Assembly (NCBI GenBank): GCA_910586225.1
Contig: CAJUIL010000006.1
Location: 71,529 to 135,528 of the forward strand
Length of the DNA: 64,000 bases
Direction: 5' to 3'
Origin: an uncultured Eubacterium sp.
GTDB taxonomy: Bacteria > Bacillota > Clostridia > Lachnospirales > Lachnospiraceae
The position numbers were made by a program, and so were the translations under genes. Under the pieces are notes generated by a model. That model did no database searches. It was not told where the DNA came from and saw nothing but the letters and a program-made list of their open reading frames with translations. Of the stretch, positions 8,001 through 15,449 are shown in pieces (the stretch's first letter is position 1; every line of letters starts with the position of its first letter).

Positions 8001-10226
8001 GATGAGAAAAACTGCGTGTTAAATGCGACTGACATTTTAATGGAAAGGATGATGTATTCCCTTCCTGCGACACAGGTGCTTGCCGGAATCGGAAAGAATC
8101 TGAGTCTGGAGCAGAAAACAGAGCAGATGGACAAGTCTTTGCAGGCGATGGAGCAGATGATGCTGCTGTTTTACCAGCACAAGGGCTTGAGCGACGCGGC
8201 AGGTAAGGAAAAAGGAAACAATGCGCTGCCGTCACGTCACTTAAATATCCGGTATATGCGGATGTTTGCGGGAGCTTTTATGTACGCGGCAGGAAACCAT
8301 ATCGGTATTGAATGGGATTCTTCGACGCTTGCAGGCGCAGCTAAGAGCTGGGCTGGCTTTGGATGGGGTGTTTGTCATGAAATCGGCCATAATATCAACC
8401 AGGGCACTTATGCGGTTGCGGAGATCACCAATAATTATTTTGCGCAGCTGATGAAAAAGATTGCAGATGGTTCGACACGTTTTTCTTATGATAATGTGTA
8501 TAAAAAAGTAACCTCCGGCACGATCGGACGCGCTTCTAACGTAGCTACGCAGCTGGCGCTGTATTGGCAGCTGTATCTTGCGTATGGCAATGAGAAAAAT
8601 GACGGGCGCATTTATGACAGCTACGAGGAACAGTTTAACAATTTATTCTTTGCGAGAGTTGACACTTATTCCAGAAATCCGAGCATAGCGCCGCAGGGCG
8701 GAGTAGATCTAAGCGACGGCACAGACCAGAGCTTGATGCGTCTAGCTTGTGCGGCTGCACAGAAGAATCTGCTTGCGTTTTTTGAACGCTGGGGCATGGT
8801 GCCGGATGAGACGACGATTGCATACGCAAAAAAATTTGAAGAAGAAACAAAAGCTATTTATTATGGCACCGATCAGGTAAGAGATTACCGGATCGACCAT
8901 AAAAGCGAGGAGCAGACAGATACAGTTCTTGACAAGGATGTCGTAACAGCAAAGGCGCAGGCGTCTTCTAATCAGGTTACGGTTACGATCGAGACGCAGC
9001 AGAAGCAGGATACGATCCTTGGATATGAAATTATCCGCAGTATGATAAGCAACGGGACAAAGCAGTCGAAGGTAGTTGGCTTCCAGCCGATCCAGACAGC
9101 TGCAAAGACCGTATTTACGGATTTCGTAAGTGCTGTAAATAACCGGGTGCTTTCCTATGAGGTGCGCGCGGTGGATATGTTCTTAAACTATTCCAATCCT
9201 GCTGACGCTGGCTCTGTAAAGATTGAGACAGAGGGAATTTTAGATAAATCAGGCTGGACGGCCGTTACGACTATGACTTCGGATGATGATACGGATACTC
9301 CTGTGGATATGGATCATCCGGACAGCGGTTATGACGAAGAGCAGCCGCATAAGGTAGCGCAGGCGAAGGAGGACAGCAGCTCGCGTCTTTTTGACAACGA
9401 TACCTCGCCGCAGGGTACTTATCAGGAGACCGCGGACGGGGCACAGGAAACAGCGGTGATCACGATCGATATGCATAAAACTGAGGCGGTAACTGCGCTG
9501 AAATACCAAGGCAGCAAGGTGGATTCGCTGACGGTGGAGATCAGTATGGACGGCCAGGAATGGCAGGCTGTGAAAGAAGATAACGCCGGGCTGAAAAACG
9601 CGCAGGATTCTGTATATACAACCGTTTGGTTTGACGCTGTAAAAGAAGCGGAGCGGGAAAGCTGGATTGGTACTTATGATGCCAGATATGTCAGGCTGAC
9701 ATTGAAAAAATCTGGCCGGGCGGTTATTCAGGAAATTGCGCTGTGCGGTCCATCCGGGGACAATTTGGAATTTATGACTGCGGAAGATGGAAAACCAGCG
9801 GTTGGTGTATTAAAGGATGATTATCAGTACGGAACAAACGCTGACGATGTGATTCGCAAGGGTTCTTTGGTATTTACCGGAGTTTATAAGGGAAACCCAG
9901 CATATAACGTTGTTGTATTATATGACGACAAAGGAAATGTGATCGGTGCCAAGGGCAACGAGGTTCGTGCCGGACAGGTAATCTTTGCGCCAAATCCGAA
10001 AAACGGCCAGCTTGGTGAAACCTCCGAAGGAACTTGGGTATACTATGTAGAAGAAGGACAGTGGGAGGAATCCGCGCTTCATCAGCTTGGCGGCGTACGC
10101 GGCGAGCTGTTCCGTGTCGACGATGCAAAGACGATGGAAGCGGAGCGGATTGTCAGTGATACGCAGCTGATTAAAATACCGGAAGGCCCGCTGCCGGAAA
10201 TCACATTGACAGGCAGCAGTAAGTAA
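5004..10226 (+). CDS. secreted M60-family (enhancin/mucinase-like) peptidase with dockerin, FN3 and F5/8C domains
   Basis: A 1740-residue exported protein. A signal peptide spans residues 1-29 (MKKRLAAALLSACLALG, AYGAQ-type end). Next come a small beta domain (about 43-125), a type I-like dockerin at about 143-195 with two calcium loops (DVDGDGDIDKED and DVNGDGKVDLAD), a beta-rich region (200-385), two FN3 domains (386-594), an F5/8-type-C-like carbohydrate-binding module (598-762), the catalytic region with the zinc motif HEIGH at 1125-1129 followed by EITNN (the M60 gluzincin pattern), an FN3-like domain (about 1310-1405), a second F5/8C-like module (1415-1590) and a C-terminal beta domain. 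M60 enzymes cleave glycosylated proteins such as mucins. There is no sortase motif; the dockerin suggests non-covalent docking. AGGAAGG-type ribosome site precedes the ATG. The gene downstream may encode its docking partner. Confidence 0.88.
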   Translation: MKKRLAAALLSACLALGPCAGYAAPVYGAQQNAVQTKEQGSEGILEVEAVSAQLFPYEGEVTVEVSGENGVQKSQKLTMTKGASETAVLQVPQGAYTVSIRAEKFAAYTQSVQVEAGWTHKIKVCSARIQNGDSAAPGWLRPGDVDGDGDIDKEDSKLMTAAMREKQDDAAYDVNGDGKVDLADLDALVQSMDKKQESSVEKLWTVSGADAQTENGTVLEGAAGFDALFTQEGSVKLKNQNGGEISQQNPVEFSVTLAGENAQSAPVIGGMTIQAPLVLEDAADGNTQSQIAEGSADIVYTDDQGQEQTLSLDLRGNKQAALASFALRANSPSVQTESDGSLVLDFGGQIAVKRVTIHITGTTKKEQKLVEIARVTFVNDMENRIPAPQLDIPSITAITPGSKMLTAAWSAQKNITGYELYISGPVKNQSQPETQIIAVSDTSYDVSSINQKNLVNYKEYTLKVRSVNGDWKSPWSEAKTAKPLPQAIPAAPDNVTASGGYRSVTVSWKDMDDSDGYMVYYKEKSAQDYEPVVSGFVQTKEGADRLSGTSYTIHGLKEHASYLVYVISWNEFGWGPKSLVSEAVTRSEAVPVLPSFEVLNTPNGVGEVTAHIKDAVIGGSNASMVNSALDKNKNSGLGLVDNDYASYWSKVDWEDGVQYPDANKGMTVTLDQEYRMNYLTFAAADQKYGFDTVRVEYWNQADPKNAKFAGARLLEKKDINDNPYYIVKLDETIKADKVKLSIGRTFVRAEMKVGEIRFYRYNPLEDDIMALYTDEMHTTLRTDVTLDTIQALEARLEQTDAESGEKHPLYQELALELRTAREILTTGLDAAQIIHPQITAKKDTHLGFGGLNDWQPLGKAVSAGETLLVYVGHPTKRTGDAAQLQLVFTQHHAESSGLARTMNLKVGRNMITVPQISDKLDERGGQIYAAYTGNSESDKYAIRISGGAIIPVLDVYGKSADERAQAIRAYIQALESHTAALETEHSNIHTGTKNVDVAYDEKNCVLNATDILMERMMYSLPATQVLAGIGKNLSLEQKTEQMDKSLQAMEQMMLLFYQHKGLSDAAGKEKGNNALPSRHLNIRYMRMFAGAFMYAAGNHIGIEWDSSTLAGAAKSWAGFGWGVCHEIGHNINQGTYAVAEITNNYFAQLMKKIADGSTRFSYDNVYKKVTSGTIGRASNVATQLALYWQLYLAYGNEKNDGRIYDSYEEQFNNLFFARVDTYSRNPSIAPQGGVDLSDGTDQSLMRLACAAAQKNLLAFFERWGMVPDETTIAYAKKFEEETKAIYYGTDQVRDYRIDHKSEEQTDTVLDKDVVTAKAQASSNQVTVTIETQQKQDTILGYEIIRSMISNGTKQSKVVGFQPIQTAAKTVFTDFVSAVNNRVLSYEVRAVDMFLNYSNPADAGSVKIETEGILDKSGWTAVTTMTSDDDTDTPVDMDHPDSGYDEEQPHKVAQAKEDSSSRLFDNDTSPQGTYQETADGAQETAVITIDMHKTEAVTALKYQGSKVDSLTVEISMDGQEWQAVKEDNAGLKNAQDSVYTTVWFDAVKEAERESWIGTYDARYVRLTLKKSGRAVIQEIALCGPSGDNLEFMTAEDGKPAVGVLKDDYQYGTNADDVIRKGSLVFTGVYKGNPAYNVVVLYDDKGNVIGAKGNEVRAGQVIFAPNPKNGQLGETSEGTWVYYVEEGQWEESALHQLGGVRGELFRVDDAKTMEAERIVSDTQLIKIPEGPLPEITLTGSSK

Positions 10227-10244
10227 GACAGGACAGCGATATTT

Positions 10245-10277
10245 GCGTAACAAGCTGGTTTGTGCGGCTTGTTGCGC
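10245..10277 (+). other. intercistronic stem-loop
   Basis: GCGTAACAAGC (10245-10255) pairs with GCTTGTTGCGC (10267-10277) over 11 positions with one G-U. No U-tract follows, so it is not an intrinsic terminator; it sits between the M60 gene and the cohesin-like gene and could set their expression ratio by protecting or separating the messages. Confidence 0.45.
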
Positions 10278-10304
10278 GAAAGCTGTGATGATATGGAGGA
10301 AGAA

Positions 10305-11606
10305 ATGAAAACGTGGATTCGAATGATTGCGGTATCGTTTTTTGTATTATTTTTACTGCCGCCGATTGCCGTCTTTGCAGCCGCGGGCGGTGAGCTTACG
10401 GCTGGGAACGGAACCGTTACGGTGGCTTTGCAAAAACCGTCAGAAGAAGCAGAGGAGATTCATGCGCTGCGGTTCTGGCTGAGCGTGTCCGTATTGGAAG
10501 GAGAGATTGCACAGCCGGAATTTCAATTTGCGGATACAAACTGGGAAGTCCAAAATCCGCAGGGCGTACGCAATGTCAAAGTGAGCGGACAGAACGGACA
10601 ATATACAGTAGATGTGATCGTGTCCGGGAATCAAGGGCAGGATATTTTTGCAGAAGGCAAAGAAGCGGTCATTGGTTCGCTGAAATTAAACCCTTCCAGT
10701 CAGTCCTGGCGGGTGCAGGCAGCGTTTACAGGCGTATTGGCAGCAGATCAGGAGCCGGTACTGCGATATATCAGCAACAGCGGGTATTCCGTACAGACAA
10801 CACAACTGTCTGGTGTCCGTCCGGTGGTCATCAGTCAATTTTCAGGTTCGTCCGGTTCGGATGCTTCAGGATATCCGGTAACACCAGGATATCCGGTAAC
10901 GCCGGGGAATCCGGCTGATCCGTCACAGCCTGGCGGTACAGATCCGGTTGTTCCGAATGAGCCGGATCAGCCTGCCAAGCCAGATGGCTCCGGCTCAGAA
11001 ACACCATCGGATGATGCGGCAGCCTTTAAAAAGCAGGCGGCTCCAAAGCTGAGCTTGTCTGCAAAGCATAAAAGCCGTAAGGTTACTTACAAGTGGAATC
11101 CGGTTGAAGGAGCGGACGGCTACCAGATATACCGTTATGAAGAGGATACAAAGCGTTATACACGTATCAAGACCATAGCGAACGCAGCGAAAACAGAATA
11201 CGCTAAGGCGATGGAATATGCGACTGCGTATACGTTCCGCGTACGTGCCTTCCGTACAGAGAAGGACGGCACCCGTACGTATGGAACCTTTAGCCGTCTT
11301 GCAAGGGTGACGACGGCTCCGGCAAAAACAGGGAAGCTGACGCTGAAAAAAGGAAAGTCACAAAAGCTGTCTGCTTCCTGGGGGCTTGTAGAAGGAGCGG
11401 ACGGCTATCAGATTTACCGAAGTACGAAGAAAAACGGCGCTTATACACGCATGAAGACCATTTCGAACGGTGAAAAGGGAAAATATTCCAAACTCACACA
11501 AAAAACAGGCAAGACGTATTATTATAAAGTCCGCGCTTATGTGACAGGAAGTGATGGAAAGCGGCTTTATGGGGCGTTTAGTACCATTCGCTCATGCAAG
11601 CTGTAA
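10305..11606 (+). CDS. secreted protein with possible cohesin-like domain and two FN3 repeats
   Basis: The start at 10305 is preferred over an upstream in-frame ATG because GGAGGA lies 5 bases before it and the signal peptide then begins at once (MKTWIRMIAVSFFVLFLLPP). The 433-residue protein has a beta-rich domain at about 25-180 whose length and strand pattern (repeated short beta strands, ending with an exposed IGSLKL segment) resemble cohesins; a Pro/Gly/Asp-rich linker at about 185-250; and two similar FN3-type repeats (about 258-345 and 350-433), each with an EGADGYQIYR core. It lies 78 bases after the dockerin-bearing M60 gene with no terminator between, which supports a scaffold or partner role. 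The cohesin call is inference; FN3 repeats and export are confident. Confidence 0.7.
   Translation: MKTWIRMIAVSFFVLFLLPPIAVFAAAGGELTAGNGTVTVALQKPSEEAEEIHALRFWLSVSVLEGEIAQPEFQFADTNWEVQNPQGVRNVKVSGQNGQYTVDVIVSGNQGQDIFAEGKEAVIGSLKLNPSSQSWRVQAAFTGVLAADQEPVLRYISNSGYSVQTTQLSGVRPVVISQFSGSSGSDASGYPVTPGYPVTPGNPADPSQPGGTDPVVPNEPDQPAKPDGSGSETPSDDAAAFKKQAAPKLSLSAKHKSRKVTYKWNPVEGADGYQIYRYEEDTKRYTRIKTIANAAKTEYAKAMEYATAYTFRVRAFRTEKDGTRTYGTFSRLARVTTAPAKTGKLTLKKGKSQKLSASWGLVEGADGYQIYRSTKKNGAYTRMKTISNGEKGKYSKLTQKTGKTYYYKVRAYVTGSDGKRLYGAFSTIRSCKL
10869..10904 (+). repeat. 18-bp tandem repeat in linker
   Basis: GGATATCCGGTAAC occurs at 10869-10882 and 10887-10900 with a period of 18, encoding two GYPVTP units of the proline-rich linker. 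Such linker repeats expand and contract easily. Confidence 0.8.
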
Positions 11607-11663
11607 TACTTTACGGCGGACATTCTTTTTTATCAGAACAGATGGAAGATCAGGAGAATCGTT

Positions 11664-12410
11664 ATGCGCAAAATCATTCAGCCATGCGGCCTGCATTGCA
11701 TCAAGATCCAGCAGCTTAGCGTGGAGATCGGCGGACAGGAAATATTAACGGACATCAATTTGCATATTCATTGTGGTACGTTAAATGCGGTCATTGGAAA
11801 AAATGGGGCAGGCAAATCCACACTTGTAAAGGCGATGCTTGGCGACCTGCCTTATTCCGGCAGTATCGAATTTAAGGACCGTGAGGACGGCAGGCTGCAG
11901 AAGTTAAAGATCGGATATGTCCCGCAGAATATTAATATTGAGCCGCATACGCCTGTCAGCGTTTATGACCTGATCGCCAGCTATCAGTCGCGGTTTCCGG
12001 TGTTTTTGCATAAAAGACGGCGGCTGTATGAGGAAATCCGGGACAGCCTGCGTTTGTTTGAAGCAGAAGCGCTGATCGACCAGCAGGTCTGCAGCCTGTC
12101 TGGCGGGGAGCTGCAGCGGGTGCTGCTGTCTCTGGCAGTTATGGACGAACCAAATCTGCTGCTTTTGGACGAGCCGGTATCAGGCATTGACCAAAATGGC
12201 ATGGAGCTGTTTTACAGGCTGATGGATTATTTGAAACGCAATTTTGATCTGGCGGTGATCCTTATCTCACATGATCTGGATTATGTGGCAAGCTATGCGG
12301 ACTGGGTTGTTTTACTGGACAAGACGGTTTTAAAGCAGGGTACGGTAAAGGAGGTATACCGCAGCAGCGAATTTTATCAGGTTTTTGGAGAAACGGAGGT
12401 GCGCAGATGA
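11664..12410 (+). CDS. metal (Zn/Mn) ABC transporter ATP-binding protein
   Basis: A 248-residue ABC ATPase with Walker A GKNGAGKST (near residue 45), signature LSGGELQRV (near 146) and Walker B LLLLDEPVSG. It resembles ZnuC/MntB-type ATPases and is followed, with a 4-base ATGA overlap, by a ZnuB-type permease, so together they form the core of a zinc or manganese importer. A GGAG lies about 8 bases before the ATG. No substrate-binding protein gene is adjacent: the upstream gene is the FN3 protein and the downstream genes are regulatory. The metal cannot be read from the sequence. Confidence 0.88.
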   Translation: MRKIIQPCGLHCIKIQQLSVEIGGQEILTDINLHIHCGTLNAVIGKNGAGKSTLVKAMLGDLPYSGSIEFKDREDGRLQKLKIGYVPQNINIEPHTPVSVYDLIASYQSRFPVFLHKRRRLYEEIRDSLRLFEAEALIDQQVCSLSGGELQRVLLSLAVMDEPNLLLLDEPVSGIDQNGMELFYRLMDYLKRNFDLAVILISHDLDYVASYADWVVLLDKTVLKQGTVKEVYRSSEFYQVFGETEVRR

Positions 12411-13216
12411 CGATGTTTTTTACCGAATGGCTGCAGTATGCGTTTATGCGTCACGCGTTCGTAGCAATCCTGATCATCACGCCGTTGTTTGGGATGCTTG
12501 GTACAATGATCGTAGAGCGGAAAATGGCTTTTTTTTCAGACGCGTTGGGACATTCGGCGCTGACGGGCATTGCGGTCGGCGTGGTTTGCGGCGTTTCCGA
12601 TACGACGGTTTCGATGCTGCTGTTTGCGGTTGTATTTGCTCTCTTGTTAAACCAGCTTGGAAGGAAGGGACTGGCGGCGAACGATACAATGATCTCCGTG
12701 TTTTCCAGCTGCAGTATCGCGGCGGGGCTTGCGATCTTGTCAAAGGGAGGTAATTTCAGCCAGTACGCAAGCCTGCTGGTCGGTGATATTTTAAGTATTT
12801 CCTGGCAGGAAATCTGGTATCTTGCGGCAATCTTTGCCGTTACGCTTGTATTTTGGGCGGTTTGCTTTAACAGTCTGCACGCAGCCAGCATTCATCGGAC
12901 ACTGGCGAAAAGCAGGCGCATTCCGGTCATTTTGATCGAAAACCTGTTTGCGGTGCTGACGGCGCTGATCGTTACTGTATCGATCCGGTGGGTGGGGATA
13001 TTGCTGATCAATGCGCTGCTGATCCTGCCGGCGGCATCCGGCCGGAATTTAGCGCGGAATCTTCGCGAATATCATTTCTTTTCCGTGCTGTTTGCGGTGT
13101 TTTCCGGTGTATTTGGCCTGATCGTGTCTTATTTTATAAATGTGGCAACCGGGCCGGTGATCGTGATTTTTGCGTCAATTATTTATTTTTGTACGTATTG
13201 GTACGGGACAGAATAG
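12407..13216 (+). CDS. metal ABC transporter permease (ZnuB/MntC family)
   Basis: A 269-residue integral membrane protein with about eight hydrophobic segments, of the ABC-3 family used for zinc and manganese import. Family hallmarks are the early segment with SDALGHSALTGIAVG and the SIRWVGILLINALLILPAA segment in the second half. It overlaps the ATPase gene by four bases (ATGA), so translation is coupled. The strong hairpin at 13263-13296 ends the unit. The absence of a metal-binding lipoprotein gene here means that it is encoded elsewhere or that this pair serves another binding protein. Confidence 0.9.
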   Translation: MTMFFTEWLQYAFMRHAFVAILIITPLFGMLGTMIVERKMAFFSDALGHSALTGIAVGVVCGVSDTTVSMLLFAVVFALLLNQLGRKGLAANDTMISVFSSCSIAAGLAILSKGGNFSQYASLLVGDILSISWQEIWYLAAIFAVTLVFWAVCFNSLHAASIHRTLAKSRRIPVILIENLFAVLTALIVTVSIRWVGILLINALLILPAASGRNLARNLREYHFFSVLFAVFSGVFGLIVSYFINVATGPVIVIFASIIYFCTYWYGTE

Positions 13217-13262
13217 CAGGAACAGGGTTGAAAAAGATGAGAATGGTAACTAAGTGTCCAGC

Positions 13263-13296
13263 AAGAAAAAACAGAGTGAAAACTCTGTTTTTTCTT
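13263..13296 (+). terminator. intrinsic terminator after the metal ABC pair
   Basis: A perfect 15-bp stem, AAGAAAAAACAGAGT against ACTCTGTTTTTTCTT with a GAAA loop; the right arm itself carries the T-run. The last two bases of the stem are also the first bases of the -35 box of the following blaI promoter. Confidence 0.9.
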
Positions 13297-13349
13297 GACA
13301 AATGATGACTATCGTGATAGTATACTTGTGAAAACACTATTGCAATAGT
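13295..13349 (+). promoter_or_regulatory. blaI promoter with two palindromic BlaI-type operators
   Basis: TTGACA at 13295-13300, 17-base spacer, TAGTAT at 13318-13323. ACTAT-CGTG-ATAGT (13308-13321) overlaps the -10 box, and ACTATTGCAATAGT (13336-13349) is a perfect 14-bp palindrome just downstream. Both match the ACTA/TAGT half-sites of known BlaI/MecI operators (TACTACATATGTAGTA type), with centres 28 bp apart. This predicts autorepression by the BlaI protein encoded 23 bases further on. Confidence 0.8.
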
Positions 13350-13371
13350 CATTTTTGAGGAGGGTAAGGTT

Positions 13372-13737
13372 ATGGAGCTGAAGCTGTTTGATTCAGAGTT
13401 AAAAGTGATGGATACGCTTTGGAAAGCAGGAGGCGAGCTTACTGCCGGACAGATCGCAAAAATCCTGCAGCAGGAGATCGGCTGGAACCGTAATACAACA
13501 TACACAGTGATTAAAAAGTGTATTGCAAAAGGAGCGATCGAGCGATCTGATCCAAAGTTCCTTTGCCACGCGTTGATCACACGCAGGCAGGTACAAAGCT
13601 ATGAGACAGAGGAGCTGATCGATAAGATGTTTGACGGTTCCAGGCAGCAGTTTTTTGCAGCATTTTTATCGGATGGCGAGCTGACGCAGGAGGAGCTTGC
13701 ACAGCTCAAAGAGATGGTTTCTGGTCTGAAGGAGTGA
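13372..13737 (+). CDS. blaI: BlaI/MecI family transcriptional repressor
   Basis: A 121-residue protein of the usual BlaI length with an N-terminal winged helix (LTAGQIAKILQQEIGWNR and the recognition segment NTTYTVIKKC) and a C-terminal dimerisation helix bundle. Members bind palindromic operators as dimers and are inactivated by the partner protease BlaR1, which is encoded directly downstream. GGAGGG lies about 9 bases before the ATG. Two operators sit in its own promoter. No beta-lactamase gene is present in this window, so the regulated targets are unknown. Confidence 0.92.
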   Translation: MELKLFDSELKVMDTLWKAGGELTAGQIAKILQQEIGWNRNTTYTVIKKCIAKGAIERSDPKFLCHALITRRQVQSYETEELIDKMFDGSRQQFFAAFLSDGELTQEELAQLKEMVSGLKE

Positions 13738-13743
13738 GGATGA

Positions 13744-15264
13744 GTGATGCGGTTGTTGGAAATGAGTATTTCTGCGGGAGTACTGATCGTGCTGCTGGCG
13801 TTTTTGCGTAAGGCTGGCGGCCGGCGTTTGTCTGGGAGGACATTCAGCATACTTTGGATCGTAGTGCTGGCAAGGCTGCTGCTGCCAGGCAGTCTGCCGT
13901 TTCGAAGGGGAATCGCGGTTTGGGCGATCCGCCTTCTGGAGCGTGGATCTGTCTTTCGCAGCAGCATATCGCAGGCAGCAGCCGGGAAAACGGCCTTGGC
14001 TCCTATACCGGAAGCGGCTTCTTTCGGTACGGCAGGGCATCTGTGGGACAGTCTGCGGGTGTCTGGATGGATCTGGCTTGTAGGGGCAGTCTGCGTGGGA
14101 ATTTATTTTCTGAGGTCTTATAGCAGAGAGTACCGTTTGCTGGCAGAAGCGCTTCCTCTGGAAGGCGCCCGGCAAACGTCGGGCAGCAGGGCTGTACAGG
14201 CAGGCCGGACGGCCTGCAGGCTGGCGGGTTTGCGTCTGCAAAGAAAAGATGTAGAGCTTTTGGTGCATGACAGAGTGTGTTCGCCGCTTGTGTTTGGGAT
14301 TGTCAGGCAGCGGATCGTAATGCCGAAGCATATGCTGGCATTGGATCAGGAGCGTCTGCAGCATATACTGACGCATGAGATCGTTCACATCCGGCGATAC
14401 GATAATCTTTGGAAGCTGCTGTCTGCGGCCGCTGTCTGTATCCACTGGTTTAATCCGGCGGTGTGGCTGATGTATGTGCTGTTTGCAAGGGATCTGGAGA
14501 TCGCGTGCGATGAACAGGTGTTGTCTGCTTATGGCGCCAAGGGCAGGAAGGAGTATGCGGCGACACTTTTAATACTTGCGCAGATCCAAAAGGGAACGAC
14601 GTTGTTTTGCAGCGGGTTTTTGGAAAACCCAGTAAAAGAAAGGATTGTGGCTATTATGAATTATAAGAAAATAACAGGAGCAGGAATTTTGTGCGCGGCG
14701 CTGCTTGTCGCGGGAGCTACTACTGTATTTGCGACGAATGAACAGGCTGAGAAAACGCAGGATGAGGAAAAGACCGTTCATTATCTGATAACCGAAAACA
14801 GTGAGGAGCAGACGAAAAAGCAAGGTACGGATCAGGAGGAGGATCCTGCAGAGGATACCGAAATATGGCTGAAAATGATTGGAGAAGAGGAACCAGAAGC
14901 CTTAGATGACCGCTTGCAGGGAGCCGAGGAGGCTGAGCAAAGATATTATTATGAGTTTGAAGATAGTTCTGCTTCTGCGGGTACTAATGGTTATGAGCTG
15001 AGGCCGGGAAAGAGTTACAGACAAAATGCGCAGAACGGGAATATTGAGCCAGCAGATGAAGAAAAGGCGGCAAATGCAGCTTCCGGCGATGAATGGAATG
15101 TAGAGACGGAAGCGCCTGCGATGCGGCTGATTCCAAATGCGGCTGATGATCGTTATGCAGATGCAGAGATGAAAGGGCGGGAAAACGCCAGTCATGAGGA
15201 AAGCAGCCTGCAGAAAAGCAATGCGCAGATGAATACGGCAAATGCAGCAGCTTCGTGTGAATGA
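13744..15264 (+). CDS. blaR1: BlaR1/MecR1-like M56 membrane metallopeptidase without beta-lactam sensor domain
   Basis: A 506-residue membrane protein. The frame starts with GTG at 13744 immediately followed by ATG at 13747; either may be used, and GGAGTGAGG lies just upstream, 6 bases after the BlaI stop. Membrane segments lie near residues 5-20, 34-50 and 95-112. The M56 zinc motif HEIVH lies at about 211-215 in LTHEIVHIRRYDN, followed by a helix with WFNPAVW. Another hydrophobic helix lies near 305-325. The last 180 residues are acidic, polar and low in complexity, and contain no penicillin-binding sensor (no SxxK/KTG pattern is apparent). It presumably cleaves BlaI on a signal that is not classical beta-lactam acylation. 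Confidence 0.88.
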   Translation: MMRLLEMSISAGVLIVLLAFLRKAGGRRLSGRTFSILWIVVLARLLLPGSLPFRRGIAVWAIRLLERGSVFRSSISQAAAGKTALAPIPEAASFGTAGHLWDSLRVSGWIWLVGAVCVGIYFLRSYSREYRLLAEALPLEGARQTSGSRAVQAGRTACRLAGLRLQRKDVELLVHDRVCSPLVFGIVRQRIVMPKHMLALDQERLQHILTHEIVHIRRYDNLWKLLSAAAVCIHWFNPAVWLMYVLFARDLEIACDEQVLSAYGAKGRKEYAATLLILAQIQKGTTLFCSGFLENPVKERIVAIMNYKKITGAGILCAALLVAGATTVFATNEQAEKTQDEEKTVHYLITENSEEQTKKQGTDQEEDPAEDTEIWLKMIGEEEPEALDDRLQGAEEAEQRYYYEFEDSSASAGTNGYELRPGKSYRQNAQNGNIEPADEEKAANAASGDEWNVETEAPAMRLIPNAADDRYADAEMKGRENASHEESSLQKSNAQMNTANAAASCE

Positions 15265-15312
15265 GCACAGTGCGGAATGATGGAACGCTGATTGATAATA
15301 GAAGAAATAAAA

Positions 15313-15363
15313 GATCCCGCGGCTGGCATGGTAGGAAATGCCGGCTGTGGGGATTTTTTTGTT
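15313..15363 (+). terminator. intrinsic terminator after blaR1
   Basis: GATCCC-GC-GGCTGGCAT pairs imperfectly with ATGCCGGCTGTGGGGATT around a short loop, followed by a run of Ts from 15354. It separates the bla-type pair from the ECF operon. Confidence 0.8.
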
Positions 15364-15377
15364 TTTTTCTATATTTA

Positions 15378-15405
15378 TGCAACGATGCAGTTTTTCAAAC
15401 GAATA
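15378..15405 (+). promoter_or_regulatory. possible ECF-type autoregulated promoter
   Basis: GCAAC (AAC at 15381-15383) is followed, after 16 bases, by CGAATA (from 15400). AAC-N16-CGN is the general shape of promoters read by ECF sigma factors, and it lies about 45 bases before the sigma gene. Only core positions match, so this is an inference. Confidence 0.35.
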
Positions 15406-15449
15406 TATAAAGGAAAGAGCGGATACAAAAGGCAGAGGGAGGTGAGGGC

